From positions 2,677,001 through 2,741,000 of the forward strand of contig NZ_CP029617.1 of assembly GCF_003945545.1 (NCBI RefSeq): a stretch of DNA of 64,000 bases. The letters run 5' to 3'. Positions 29,150-37,586 of the stretch are shown one piece after another. The stretch's first letter is position 1, and each line of letters begins with the position of its first letter. Both the position numbers and the translations under genes were made by a program. The stretch is from Streptomyces sp. WAC 01529 (GTDB taxonomy: Bacteria > Actinomycetota > Actinomycetes > Streptomycetales > Streptomycetaceae). The notes under the pieces were generated by a model. That model made no database searches and had not been told where the DNA came from. It saw only the letters and a program-made list of their open reading frames with translations.

Positions 29150-30205
29150 ATGAGTTACCAGCAGCCGGGCCCGTACGGCGGGCAGCAGCCCCAGCAGCCC
29201 GGGCCGTACGGCCAGCCGCCGCAGGCGCCCCAGCCCGGCTACGGGTACCCCCAGCAGGCCCCGCAGCAGCCGGGTGGCTACAGCCAGCCCCAGCAGCCGG
29301 GCCCCTACGGGCAGGTCCCCCCGCAGGCCCCGTACGGGCAGGCCCCCTACGGGCAGGCCCCCGGGCAGGCCCCTTACGGGCAGGTCCCGCCCCCGCCCCC
29401 CGGCGGTGGCAAGAACAGGACCGGGCTCGTCATCGCGGCGGTCGCCGTGGTCGCCGCGGCCGCGGTCGGCGGTTACTTCGTCTTCGCGGGCGGCGATGAC
29501 GACAAGGGCGGCGGCAAGAACAGCGGTTCCTCGAACGCGGCGGGCGGCGGGGGCGACGAGTCCGGCCTCAAGGACGACGGCCCGCACAAACTGACGACGC
29601 CGGAGACGGTGCTGACCGACTACAAGAAGGACCCGGGCCGCTCGGGCGGCATGAACAGCACCGACCTCGACGAGGTCGAGGCGGCCGGGGTGAAGAACCC
29701 CAAGGACGTGCGGGCGCAGTACCAGTCGGGCTCCAAGGACAACCCGCTGGCGATGAAGGTCGTGACCTTCGGCGGCGTCTACGGCGACATCGAGGACCCG
29801 GAGGGCGTCGTGGACCACATGTTCACGAACGCCGAGAAGGAGGCCGAGGACGGCACCACCGGCGCGAACGGCAGCGGCCAGAAGGTCACGCTGGTCGGCA
29901 GCCCGAAGAAGTTCACGCCGAGCGAGCTGGACGGCGCGGTCCTCAAGTGCCAGGAGATGAAGGTCAGTCTGGGCGGCGCGGCGGGCTCCACGGCTGGCTC
30001 CACCACCGGCTCCACCGCCGGGTCCTCCGGGCCTTCGGGGCCGAGCGAGATGTCCGCCGCGACCTGCATCTGGGGCGACCACAGCACCAGCGGCTACGTC
30101 GTCGTCACGGACATGGCGAGCGCACTGTCCGGCCAGGCCGCGGACCTCGACGAGGCCGCGACGACAACGGCCAAGTTCCGCGGGGAAGTCCGCGTCAAGC
30201 TCTGA
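29150..30205 (+). CDS. Membrane-anchored protein with PQGY-rich tail, tandem paralogue 1
   Basis: 351 residues from the ATG at 29150 (MSYQQPGPYGG), preceded by GGGAGG. Residues 1-85 are Pro/Gln/Gly/Tyr-rich repeats, predicted cytoplasmic and disordered. One membrane helix spans about 91-113 (TGLVIAAVAVVAAAAVGGYF), then a Ser/Gly linker and an exported domain with KLTTPETVLTDYKKD, NPKDVRAQY, KCQEMK and a C-terminal CIWGDHST motif. Two cysteines probably form a disulphide. A Gly/Ser/Thr repeat interrupts the domain near 275-290. Function unknown; shares every landmark with its two neighbours. Confidence 0.85.
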   Translation: MSYQQPGPYGGQQPQQPGPYGQPPQAPQPGYGYPQQAPQQPGGYSQPQQPGPYGQVPPQAPYGQAPYGQAPGQAPYGQVPPPPPGGGKNRTGLVIAAVAVVAAAAVGGYFVFAGGDDDKGGGKNSGSSNAAGGGGDESGLKDDGPHKLTTPETVLTDYKKDPGRSGGMNSTDLDEVEAAGVKNPKDVRAQYQSGSKDNPLAMKVVTFGGVYGDIEDPEGVVDHMFTNAEKEAEDGTTGANGSGQKVTLVGSPKKFTPSELDGAVLKCQEMKVSLGGAAGSTAGSTTGSTAGSSGPSGPSEMSAATCIWGDHSTSGYVVVTDMASALSGQAADLDEAATTTAKFRGEVRVKL

Positions 30206-30209
30206 CGTC

Positions 30210-30233
30210 CGACGGGCCGCGCGCGGCCCGTCG
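30210..30233 (+). terminator. Palindromic terminator between paralogues 1 and 2
   Basis: A perfect 24-bp palindrome (cgacgggccgcg followed by its complement) starts 4 nt after the stop codon of paralogue 1. It suggests paralogue 2 has its own promoter, consistent with the duplicated leader. Confidence 0.6.
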
Positions 30234-30275
30234 CCCCTGGGGCAGGGTCCGGTCACCCGGCCGGGTTCTCTTGCG

Positions 30276-30318
30276 TCAGGATGTCAAGAACACATAAGCG
30301 TTTCAGAGGGGGAACCCC
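30276..30318 (+). promoter_or_regulatory. Leader/promoter block of paralogue 2
   Basis: It contains caggatgt, gaacacataagcg and agagggggaacccc just before the ATG, matching 29105-29149. A possible sigma-70-like arrangement is ttgcgt (30271-30276) and a cataag-like -10 about 17 nt later; this is weak. Confidence 0.5.
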
Positions 30319-31317
30319 ATGAGTTACAACCAGCCGGGCCCGTACGGCGGCCAGCAGCCCCAGCAGCCCGGGCCGTACGGCGGCAGTGGTCAGCCCCAGC
30401 AGCCGGGTCCCTACGGCGGCCAGCCGCAGCAGCCCGGCCCCTACGGGCAGCCCCCGCAGGCCCCCCAGCCCGGCTACGGCTACCCCCAGCAGGCGCCCCC
30501 GCCGCAGCCCGGTTACGGCTACCCCCAGCAGGCCCCGCAGCAGGGCGGCTACAGCCAGCCCCAGCAGCCCGGCCCCTACGGGCAGGTTCCCCCGCAGGCC
30601 CCCTACGGGCAGGTCCCGCCCCCGCCCCCCGGCGGCGGCAAGAAGAAGACCGGGCTCATCATCGGCGGCATCGCGGTGGTCGCGGCCCTCGGCGTCGGTG
30701 CGTACTTCGTCCTCAGCGGCGGGGACAGCGGTGGCGGGTCCTCCTCCGTGGCGGACGACGGGCCGCACAAGCTGGTCACGCCCGAGACGCTGCTCAGCGA
30801 CTACAAGAAGGACAGCGGCCAGAGCGGGGGCTTCAACTCCAGCGACCTCGCGGCCGCCGAGAAGGCCGGCGTGAAGGACCCCAAGGACGTCAGCGCCGGA
30901 TACAAGTCGGGGGACGACAGCAATCCCCTGTCGCGCAAGGGCATCCAGTTCATGGGTGTCTACGGAAAGGTCGGCGACCCGGGCAAGGTCGTCGACGGCA
31001 TGTTCGCCAAGCTCAAGAAGGACTCCAAGGAGCCCGGCGCGCAGACGGGCAAGCTGGTCGGCAGCCCCAAGGACTTCAGCACGGACGACGCCGTGCTCAA
31101 GTGCCAGGAGTCCGTGATCAAGAACGACAGCCCGAGCGGCTCCGGCTCGTCCGGCCCCAAGGAGTTCCGCATGCCGGTCTGCATCTGGGGCGACCACAGC
31201 ACCGTCGCCGTCGTCGTCCCCATCGAGATCGCCAACGCCATGGCGGGCAAGGTCTCGCTCGACGACGCCTCGGAGACCGCGCTCAAGGTCCGCAAGGAAG
31301 TCCGCGTCAAGCTCTGA
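30319..31317 (+). CDS. Membrane-anchored protein with PQGY-rich tail, tandem paralogue 2
   Basis: 332 residues with the same architecture as paralogue 1: a longer PQGY-rich tail (1-105) with repeated GGQPQQPGPYG-like units, a single membrane helix at about 110-133, then an exported domain with KLVTPETLLSDYKKD, DPKDVSAGYKSG, a KCQES cysteine and CIWGDHSTVAVVV. The Gly/Ser/Thr insert near the end of paralogue 1 is absent. The end KVRKEVRVKL matches KFRGEVRVKL of paralogue 1. Function unknown. Confidence 0.85.
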   Translation: MSYNQPGPYGGQQPQQPGPYGGSGQPQQPGPYGGQPQQPGPYGQPPQAPQPGYGYPQQAPPPQPGYGYPQQAPQQGGYSQPQQPGPYGQVPPQAPYGQVPPPPPGGGKKKTGLIIGGIAVVAALGVGAYFVLSGGDSGGGSSSVADDGPHKLVTPETLLSDYKKDSGQSGGFNSSDLAAAEKAGVKDPKDVSAGYKSGDDSNPLSRKGIQFMGVYGKVGDPGKVVDGMFAKLKKDSKEPGAQTGKLVGSPKDFSTDDAVLKCQESVIKNDSPSGSGSSGPKEFRMPVCIWGDHSTVAVVVPIEIANAMAGKVSLDDASETALKVRKEVRVKL

Positions 31318-31366
31318 CGCCGGTACGCAGCACCGCCGCATCACCAACGAGGGGAACCCCGAAGCA

Positions 31367-32206
31367 GTGAGCTACAACCAGCCCGGCCCGTACGGCCCGC
31401 CCCAGCCGCCCCAGCAGCCCGCCCCCTACGGGCAGCCGCCGCAGCAGCCTTACGGGCAGCCCGCCCCCTACGGGCAGCCGCCCCAGGCCCCGTACGGGCA
31501 GTACCAGGCGCCCCCGCAGGGCGGCGGAGGCAAGAAGGCCGGGCTCATCATCGGTGCCGTGGTGGTCGTGGCCGCCGCTGCCGTCGGCGGGTACTTCCTC
31601 TTCGCCAAGGGCGACAGCTCCTCCGTCGCCGACGACGGCAAGACGTACAAGCTGACGGCCCCCGCGACCGTCCTCGGCAGCTTCAAGAAGCTTGAGGGCT
31701 CCGGCGGCGGCCGCATGTCGTCGAGCGACCTCAAGGACCTGGAGGAGCAGGGCGTCACCGACCCCAAGGACGTCCACGCCGCCTACCAGTACGGCGAGGG
31801 CGCGAGCATGCAGACCTTCAACTACTCGGGTGTGTACGGCGAGGTCGACGACCCGGAGAAGGTCGTCGACGCGATGTTCGCCGAGATGGAGAAGAACTCG
31901 ATGAACGGCGCCGACGGATCCATGAAACTCCTCGGCGAGCCGGAGGAGTTCACGCCGGACGGCTTCGAGAACGGCATCATGAAGTGCCAGAAGGCCGAGT
32001 ACAAGATGGGCGAGGTCGACCCGGGCGGCGAGGGCATCCCCAACAGCTTCCAGACGCCGATGTGCGTCTGGGGTGACCACAGCACCGTCGCGTACGCCGT
32101 GTACTCCGACGCCGCCGCGACCGGCAGCGGCAAGAAGATCGCGCTGGAGAACGTCGCCACCCAGGTAGCCAACCTCCGCGACGACGTCCGCGTCGAGGTC
32201 AAGTAG
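31367..32206 (+). CDS. Membrane-anchored protein with PQGY-rich tail, tandem paralogue 3
   Basis: 279 residues from a GTG (SYNQPGPYGPPQPPQQ). The tail is short (about 1-50). The helix is at about 57-80 (AGLIIGAVVVVAAAAVGGYF). The exported domain keeps KLTAPATVLGSFKK, DPKDVHAAYQYG, KCQKAEYK and the CVWGDHSTVAYAV motif, but is the most diverged copy. It is 49 nt behind paralogue 2 without a terminator, so probably co-transcribed with it; a strong terminator follows. Confidence 0.85.
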   Translation: MSYNQPGPYGPPQPPQQPAPYGQPPQQPYGQPAPYGQPPQAPYGQYQAPPQGGGGKKAGLIIGAVVVVAAAAVGGYFLFAKGDSSSVADDGKTYKLTAPATVLGSFKKLEGSGGGRMSSSDLKDLEEQGVTDPKDVHAAYQYGEGASMQTFNYSGVYGEVDDPEKVVDAMFAEMEKNSMNGADGSMKLLGEPEEFTPDGFENGIMKCQKAEYKMGEVDPGGEGIPNSFQTPMCVWGDHSTVAYAVYSDAAATGSGKKIALENVATQVANLRDDVRVEVK

Positions 32207-32221
32207 CCCTCACCACACACG

Positions 32222-32258
32222 AAGGGGCGCCCGGCGATCGAATCGCCGGGCGCCCCTT
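32222..32258. terminator. Bidirectional terminator between the paralogue cluster and clpX
   Basis: A perfect 17-bp stem (32222-32238 with 32242-32258) with a 3-nt loop lies between two convergent stop codons. It begins aaggggcgcccgg and ends cgcccctt followed by t, which suits termination in both directions. Confidence 0.88.
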
Positions 32259-32272
32259 TGCGCGTAGGAGAA

Positions 32273-33559
32273 CTACGCGGACTTCTGCTCCCCGGCGCCC
32301 GGACCCCGCACATCGCGCGGCACCAGCGTCGGGTTCACGTTCGAGCGGACGACGTCCGCCGTGATGACCACGCGGGCCACGTCCTTGCGGGACGGCACCT
32401 CGTACATCACCGACTGGAGGACTTCCTCCATGATGGCGCGCAGGCCGCGCGCGCCGGTCTGGCGGAGGATCGCCTGGTCCGCGATGGCCTCCAGGGCCTC
32501 GCGCTCGAACTCCAGCTCCACGCCGTCCAGTTCGAAGAGGCGCTGGTACTGCTTGACGAGCGCGTTGCGCGGCTCCACCAGGATCTGGAGCAGGGCCTCG
32601 CGGTCGAGGTTGTGGACCGAGGTGATCACGGGGAGGCGGCCGATGAACTCGGGGATCATCCCGAACTTCACCAGGTCCTCCGGCATGATGTCCTCGAACT
32701 GGTCCTTCTCCTCCAGCTCGCGCTTGGAGCGGATGGTGGCGCCGAAGCCGATGCCCTTGGCGCCCGCACGCGACTCGATGATCTTCTCCAGGCCGGAGAA
32801 GGCCCCGCCCACGATGAAGAGCACGTTCGTCGTGTCGATCTGGATGAATTCCTGGTGCGGGTGCTTGCGGCCGCCCTGCGGCGGGACCGAGGCCGTGGTG
32901 CCCTCAAGGATCTTGAGCAGAGCCTGCTGGACACCCTCGCCCGAGACGTCGCGCGTGATCGAGGGGTTCTCGCTCTTGCGGGCGACCTTGTCGATCTCGT
33001 CGATGTAGATGATCCCGGTCTCGGCCTTCTTGACGTCGTAGTCGGCCGCCTGGATCAGCTTGAGCAGGATGTTCTCGACGTCCTCGCCGACATAGCCCGC
33101 CTCCGTCAGCGCCGTCGCGTCCGCGATGGCGAACGGCACGTTCAGCATGCGGGCGAGCGTCTGCGCCAGGAGCGTCTTGCCGGAGCCGGTCGGACCGAGC
33201 AGCAGGATGTTGGACTTGGCGAGTTCGATCGCGTCGTCACGGCCCGCCGCGCCGCCGTTCTCTCCTGCCTGGACCCGCTTGTAGTGGTTGTACACCGCTA
33301 CCGAGAGGGCCTTCTTCGCGGGCTCCTGGCCCACGACATAGCCCTCAAGGAATTCGTAGATCTCGCGAGGCTTGGGCAGTTCCTCCCAGCGGACCTCGCT
33401 CGTCTCCGCGAGCTCTTCCTCGATGATCTCGTTACAGAGGTCGATGCACTCGTCGCAGATGTACACACCGGGGCCTGCGATGAGCTTCTTGACCTGCTTC
33501 TGACTCTTTCCGCAGAACGAGCACTTGAGCAGATCGCCGCCGTCACCGATGCGTGCCAC
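32273..33559 (-). CDS. clpX: ClpX, ATP-dependent unfoldase subunit of ClpXP
   Basis: 428 residues from the GTG at 33559 ([16 protein letters not shown]), the standard ClpX length; the frame is open further upstream but unconserved. The zinc-binding domain has CSFC and CDEC pairs (about 13-16 and 35-38). Then follow Walker A GPTGSGKT, Walker B YIDEIDK, and the KGIGFGA loop that docks to ClpP. It recognises and unfolds substrates for ClpP1P2. It is not overlapped with clpP2 (167-nt gap), so probably has its own promoter. Confidence 0.96.
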   Translation of the reverse strand: MARIGDGGDLLKCSFCGKSQKQVKKLIAGPGVYICDECIDLCNEIIEEELAETSEVRWEELPKPREIYEFLEGYVVGQEPAKKALSVAVYNHYKRVQAGENGGAAGRDDAIELAKSNILLLGPTGSGKTLLAQTLARMLNVPFAIADATALTEAGYVGEDVENILLKLIQAADYDVKKAETGIIYIDEIDKVARKSENPSITRDVSGEGVQQALLKILEGTTASVPPQGGRKHPHQEFIQIDTTNVLFIVGGAFSGLEKIIESRAGAKGIGFGATIRSKRELEEKDQFEDIMPEDLVKFGMIPEFIGRLPVITSVHNLDREALLQILVEPRNALVKQYQRLFELDGVELEFEREALEAIADQAILRQTGARGLRAIMEEVLQSVMYEVPSRKDVARVVITADVVRSNVNPTLVPRDVRGPGAGEQKSA

Positions 33560-33726
33560 GAGGTGCTTCCCCTTCGCCTGGGAGACGCCACGTTCAGCGG
33601 CTCCTGGTGCCTCATATCCGACGGTACCTTGCCGGGACCCCCGTTCGGGCCCCCCTTGGCACGGTTCACTTCGACGCGAGTCGCGCGCGAACCATGCCAA
33701 GGAGCGGCAGATGCTACAGCGCCGCG

Positions 33727-34431
33727 TCAGGCAACCGCGGAATTGTTCATCTTCCGGGTGGAGATGATCTGGTCCACGAGGCCGTACGCGAGCGCGTCCT
33801 CGGCCGTGAGGATCTTGTCGCGCTCGATGTCGTCGCGGATCTTCTCGATCGGCGTCGTCGAGTGCTTGGCCAGCATGTCCTCCAGCTGCGCGCGCATCCG
33901 GAGGATCTCGTTGGCGGCGATCTCCAGGTCGGAGACCTGACCGCGGCCCGTCTCGCTGTAGGGCTGGTGGATCAGGACGCGCGCGTTCGGCAGGGCCATG
34001 CGCTTGCCCGGCGTACCGGCCGCGAGGAGGACCGCGGCGGCCGAGGCGGCCTGGCCCATGCAGACGGTCTGCACATCCGGCTTCACGAACTGCATCGTGT
34101 CGTAGATGGCCGTGAGGGCCGTGAACGAGCCGCCGGGGCTGTTGATGTAGATGGAGATGTCGCGGTCCGGGTCCATCGACTCCAGGCACAGGAGCTGCGC
34201 CATGACGTCGTTGGCGGAGGCGTCGTCGATCTGCACGCCGAGGAAGATCACGCGCTCCTCGAAGAGCTTCGCGTACGGGTCGTACTCGCGCACGCCCTGC
34301 GAGGTGCGCTCGACGAAGCGCGGGATGACGTAGCGGGACTCGGCGCGGGCGCCGGTGAACTCGGCCTGCGCGCCCTGGCCGTACTCGGCCATGGTGCGCT
34401 CGTAGAGGCCACTGCCGGGGTGGTTGTTCAT
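33727..34431 (-). CDS. clpP2: ATP-dependent Clp protease proteolytic subunit 2
   Basis: 234 residues. Ser protease residues of the ClpP triad: Ser in [10 protein letters not shown], His in VLIHQPYS, and a downstream Asp. The sequence [21 protein letters not shown] is typical. It starts [20 protein letters not shown]; an internal Met (MAEYGQ) is a possible alternative start. The second cistron of clpP1-clpP2 (62-nt gap), it probably forms a mixed ClpP1P2 tetradecamer. Confidence 0.95.
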   Translation of the reverse strand: MNNHPGSGLYERTMAEYGQGAQAEFTGARAESRYVIPRFVERTSQGVREYDPYAKLFEERVIFLGVQIDDASANDVMAQLLCLESMDPDRDISIYINSPGGSFTALTAIYDTMQFVKPDVQTVCMGQAASAAAVLLAAGTPGKRMALPNARVLIHQPYSETGRGQVSDLEIAANEILRMRAQLEDMLAKHSTTPIEKIRDDIERDKILTAEDALAYGLVDQIISTRKMNNSAVA

Positions 34432-34493
34432 CTGTCTTGGTCTCCTGAGGAGCGTGGGCTGAGGTTTCGGCTTACGGGACGCTGAGGGGTGCC

Positions 34494-35111
34494 TCAGGCT
34501 CCCGTGCCGCCCCCGCCCGGCATGCCGGCGGCGGTGGGCATGATGTCGTCGATGAGGCCGTACTCCTTGGCCTCCTGCGGGTCGAACCAGCGGTCGCGGT
34601 CCGAGTCGCGGGTGATCTGCTCCACGGTCTGGCCGGTGTGGTGAGCGGTCAGCTCCGCCATCCGCTTCTTGGTGTGCAGCAGACGCTCGGCGTGGATCTT
34701 GATGTCCGACGCGGAGCCGGCGAGGCCCGCGGAGGGCTGGTGGATCAGGATCTCGGCGTTCGGCAGGGCGAAGCGCTTGCCGGGGGTACCGGCGCTGAGC
34801 AGGAACTGGCCCATGGAGGCCGCCATGCCCATCGCGATCGTCACCACGTCGTTCTTGATGTACTGCATGGTGTCGTAGACGGCCATGCCTGCCGTGATCG
34901 AGCCGCCGGGGCTGTTGATGTAGAGGAAGATGTCCTTGTCCGGCTCTGCGGCGAGAAGCAGCAGCTGCGCGGTGATCTTGTTGGCAATGTCGTCGTCCAC
35001 GGCCTGGCCGAGGAAGATGATCCGCTCGCCGAGCAGTCGGTTGTAGACCTGGTCGCCGAGGCCACCACCGATGGAGGGGTCGCCGGCGGCGGAGGGCATC
35101 AGATTCGTCAC
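34494..35111 (-). CDS. clpP1: ATP-dependent Clp protease proteolytic subunit 1
   Basis: 205 residues from the GTG at 35111 ([16 protein letters not shown]), preceded by GCAGGTGG. Active-site Ser lies in [12 protein letters not shown], His in ILIHQPSAG. The C-terminus [14 protein letters not shown] is Streptomyces-typical. Loss of ClpP1 blocks Streptomyces differentiation (known of the family). Upstream lies a ClgR-type operator and a large inverted repeat. The frame is open to 35336 but that part is not conserved. Confidence 0.96.
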   Translation of the reverse strand: MTNLMPSAAGDPSIGGGLGDQVYNRLLGERIIFLGQAVDDDIANKITAQLLLLAAEPDKDIFLYINSPGGSITAGMAVYDTMQYIKNDVVTIAMGMAASMGQFLLSAGTPGKRFALPNAEILIHQPSAGLAGSASDIKIHAERLLHTKKRMAELTAHHTGQTVEQITRDSDRDRWFDPQEAKEYGLIDDIMPTAAGMPGGGGTGA

Positions 35112-35276
35112 GTATCCACCTGCTCGTCTTACGACGGCGCCGGGCCGTCTCACGTCTTCAGCTGGGGCTGGGACCCCGCGTGCCAGCCGCTCCGGGGCGG
35201 CTCCGGGGACTCCCCTGCCCTCATATCCATGGACCCTAACGCGCGGGGTCCCTCCGGGAATCCCGGAGACGTAACT

Positions 35277-35290
35277 GTTCGCTGTGAGCG
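35277..35290. promoter_or_regulatory. ClgR operator upstream of clpP1-clpP2
   Basis: The sequence gttcgctgtgagcg is an exact match to the published Streptomyces ClgR motif GTTCGC-N5-GCG, 166 nt before the clpP1 start codon. ClgR activates clpP1P2, clpC and lon. The fit of motif and target gene makes this a strong call. Confidence 0.85.
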
Positions 35291-35300
35291 CAGGTCGAGC

Positions 35301-35427
35301 CCCGTCAGGGGCGCGGGGAACTGCGCGGCCAGCCACGTGCGAGCCGCGGTCGCGTCTGCCCGCTGCGGCTCCACGGCGAGTGCGGCTTGTACGGGGTACT
35401 CGCGCAGTTCCCCGCGCCCCTGACGGG
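35301..35427. repeat. Perfect 27-bp inverted repeat between tig and clpP1
   Basis: The first arm 35301-35327 begins cccgtcaggggcgcgggg and ends aactgcgcg; the second arm 35401-35427 is its exact reverse complement. The 73-nt spacer contains further partial pairings (gccgcgg, ctgcggctcc). The arm resembles a dispersed Streptomyces intergenic element. It lies between the ClgR box and the tig terminator, so it may be a miniature mobile or extragenic palindromic element. Confidence 0.85.
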
Positions 35428-35436
35428 GCACATGCC

Positions 35437-35469
35437 GCGGGCCCCCGGGATCAAGTCCCGGGGGCCCGC
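35437..35469 (-). terminator. Terminator of the trigger-factor gene
   Basis: A perfect 14-bp stem, gcgggcccccggga (35437-35450) with tcccgggggcccgc (35456-35469), and a 5-nt loop lie 23 nt past the tig stop codon. Confidence 0.85.
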
Positions 35470-35491
35470 AGAAGGCACAGCGCTAGGGCGC

Positions 35492-36868
35492 TCAGGCCTC
35501 GGTCTTCTCCTCGGCGGAGGCGGACTCGGCGGTGGCCTCGGCCGACTCGTCCTCCTCGTCGTCAGCGAGGTCGATGACCTCACCCTTCGTGTCCTTGACC
35601 GTGGCCGCCTCCACGACGACCGCGAGGGCCTTGCCGCGGGCGACCTCGCCGACCAGCATCGGGACCTGGCCGCCCTCGACGACGGCCTGGGCGAACTGGT
35701 CGGGGGACATGCCGGAGGACTGCGCGCGACGCATGAGGTGCTCGGTGAGCTCCTCCTGGTTCACGTTCAGCTTCTCCTTGTTGACCAGCTCGTCGAGGAC
35801 GAACTGGGTCTTGATGCCCTTCTCGGCCTGCTCCTTGGTCTCGGCGTCGAACTCTTCCTCGGTCTTGCCCTGGATCTCCAGGTACTTCGCGAGGTCGAGG
35901 CCCATCTGGCCGAGCTGGTGGTTGACCAGGTTGTGCTTGCGGGTCTGGATCTCGTCCGCGAGGAGCTTCTCGGGGACGGGGACCTCGACCAGCTCAAGGA
36001 GCTTCTCCAGGACGCGCTCCTGGGCCTGCGTCGCCTGGTCGTACTGCTTCATGTTCTCGAGGCGCTTGCGGCTGTCGGCCTTCAGCTCGTCGAGGGTGTC
36101 GAACTCGGAGGCCAGCTGCGCGAAGTCGTCGTCGAGCTCGGGCAGTTCGCGCTTGGCGACCTGCGTGACCTTGACGGTGACCTCGGACTCCTTGCCCGCG
36201 GCGGAGCCGCCCTTCAGCTCGGAGGTGAAGGTGGCCTCGCCACCGGCCTCCAGGCCCTTGACGGCGTCGTCGATGCCTTCGAGCAGCTCGCCGGAGCCGA
36301 TGGTGTAGGAGACGCCGTTCGCGACGCCGTCCTCCAGGACCTCGCCGTCGACCTTCGCCTGGAGGTCGATCGTCACGACGTCGCCGTCCTCGGCGGCACG
36401 CTCGACCGGGGACGTGGAGGCGAAGCGCTCGCGCAGCTCCTCGACGGCCTTGTCGACGTCCTCGTCGCTGACCTCGATCGCGTCGACCTCGACCTCGATG
36501 CCGGAGTAGTCCGGGATCTCGATGGTCGGGCGGACGTCGACCTCGGCGGTGAAGTTGAGGGTCTCGTTGTCCTTCAGCTCGGTGATGTCCACCTCGGGCT
36601 GGCCAAGGACGTTGAGCTCGGCCTCGTTGACCGCCTCGGTGTAGAACTTCGGGAGCGCGTCGTTGACGGCCTCTTCGAGGACGGCGCCACGGCCGAACCG
36701 CTGGTCGATGACGCGGGCCGGGATCTTGCCCTTGCGGAAGCCCTTCACCGTGACCTGCTGGTTGATCTTCTTGTAGGCCGCGTCGAGGCTGTCCTTGAGC
36801 TCCTCGAAGGGCACCTCAACAGTGAGCCGAACCCGAGTCGGGTTCAGGGTCTCCACGGCGCTCTTCAC
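35492..36868 (-). CDS. tig: Trigger factor, ribosome-associated chaperone and peptidyl-prolyl isomerase
   Basis: 458 residues from the GTG at 36868 ([18 protein letters not shown]), with AAGGAG 8 nt upstream. The ribosome-binding signature GFRKGKIP is at about 44-51, the FKBP-like PPIase domain at about 160-245, and the long helical C-terminal arms end in an acidic Glu/Ala-rich tail ([19 protein letters not shown]). It binds nascent chains at the exit tunnel. It is transcribed toward clpP1; the three clp genes and tig form a proteostasis cluster. Confidence 0.96.
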   Translation of the reverse strand: MKSAVETLNPTRVRLTVEVPFEELKDSLDAAYKKINQQVTVKGFRKGKIPARVIDQRFGRGAVLEEAVNDALPKFYTEAVNEAELNVLGQPEVDITELKDNETLNFTAEVDVRPTIEIPDYSGIEVEVDAIEVSDEDVDKAVEELRERFASTSPVERAAEDGDVVTIDLQAKVDGEVLEDGVANGVSYTIGSGELLEGIDDAVKGLEAGGEATFTSELKGGSAAGKESEVTVKVTQVAKRELPELDDDFAQLASEFDTLDELKADSRKRLENMKQYDQATQAQERVLEKLLELVEVPVPEKLLADEIQTRKHNLVNHQLGQMGLDLAKYLEIQGKTEEEFDAETKEQAEKGIKTQFVLDELVNKEKLNVNQEELTEHLMRRAQSSGMSPDQFAQAVVEGGQVPMLVGEVARGKALAVVVEAATVKDTKGEVIDLADDEEDESAEATAESASAEEKTEA

Positions 36869-36994
36869 GGTTCGGTCTCCTTGGGGCTGACTGCTTGGGA
36901 TTCTGCCCGGCTCAGAGACACACGGGCACACAGCTTGCATAGTAACGGCAAGCGGGAGCCGACCCACAATGCGATCTTGTGGGGAGAGACCTGC

Positions 36995-37071
36995 TGGTCG
37001 GGGTGGCGGGATTTGAACCCACGGCCTTCCGCTCCCAAAGCGGACGCGCTACCAAGCTGCGCCACACCCCG
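36995..37071 (-). tRNA. tRNA-Pro (anticodon TGG), CCA encoded
   Basis: The minus strand reads cggggtgtggcgcagcttgg at the 5' end. The 7-bp acceptor stem pairs cggggtg with caccccg. The anticodon loop in ccgctttgggagcgg carries TGG. The T-arm ggttcaaatcc is canonical. Discriminator A is followed by a genomically encoded CCA. The 3' half of a tRNA gene is a usual integration site for actinomycete AICEs, but the site here is unoccupied: no duplicated 3' end was seen nearby. Confidence 0.96.
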
Positions 37072-37224
37072 TCGGTGCGACACGTAGGGTACATGCCCGC
37101 AGGCCGTGCGGCCCCCGGTCGAGCGGGGTCGTGAAGGGGTGTGCGGCCCAGGGGGTGTGCGGCGGAGGCCGGGGACCCGCTACGATGCCTGTCGTACCGC
37201 GGCCCGAGGGCCCTGGTGCGCCGT

Positions 37225-37295
37225 GCGGGCGTAGCTCAATGGTAGAGCCCTAGTCTTCCAAACTAGCTACGCGGGTTCGATTCCCGTCGCCCGCT
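37225..37295 (+). tRNA. tRNA-Gly (anticodon TCC)
   Basis: 71 nt from gcgggcgtagctcaatggta to the acceptor end cgcccgc plus discriminator T. The 7-bp acceptor stem is perfect. The anticodon loop in tagtcttccaaacta carries TCC, and the T-arm is gggttcgattccc. CCA is not encoded. It is divergent from tRNA-Pro (153-nt gap). Confidence 0.96.
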
Positions 37296-37307
37296 CTCGT
37301 GAGACCT

Positions 37308-37342
37308 CCGGCCCGGCCCGCTGAATCCAGCGGCCGGGCCGG
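37308..37342 (+). terminator. Terminator after tRNA-Gly
   Basis: ccggcccggcc and ggccgggccgg (with cgctg/cagcg and one bulged C) form a 15-bp stem with an aatc loop, 13 nt past the tRNA, followed by cggcgttt. Confidence 0.75.
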
Positions 37343-37382
37343 CGGCGTTTCCCGCCGCGCGGCCTCCTCGGAAGCGACCCGC

Positions 37383-37586
37383 TCAGAAACTGATCGAGTT
37401 GATGGTCTCCGCCAGTTCGTTCAGGAAGCGGTTTATCGAGGGCGCCATGCCTGTCGACGCGAGGAAGAATCCGAAGAGCACCGCGACGATCGCGGGCCCC
37501 GTCTTGAGCGATCCCCCACGGATCAGCACTACGAGGATGATCGCCAACAGCAGCACCACTGACAGCGAAATGGCCACACTGATCAC
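37383..37586 (-). CDS. Small two-helix membrane protein
   Basis: 67 residues from a GTG (ISVAISLSVVLLLAIILVVL). Two hydrophobic helices (about 2-22 and 30-48) are separated by RGGSLKTGP and followed by an amphipathic end SINRFLNELAETINSISF. I have no named family for it; similar short membrane proteins occur in actinobacterial chromosomes and integrative elements. It faces the tRNA-Gly terminator. Codon use and GC pattern fit a real gene. Confidence 0.65.
   Translation of the reverse strand: MISVAISLSVVLLLAIILVVLIRGGSLKTGPAIVAVLFGFFLASTGMAPSINRFLNELAETINSISF

Noticed and set aside
25653..29150. A 1165-codon plus-strand frame antisense to valS
   Set aside because: valS on the minus strand has HIGH and KMSKS motifs; the frame opposite is Arg/Leu/Val-rich without domain.
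33560..34189. Longer ClpX reading (638 codons)
   Set aside because: The extra codons overlap clpP2 and lack conservation; the GTG at 33559 gives the standard 428-residue ClpX.
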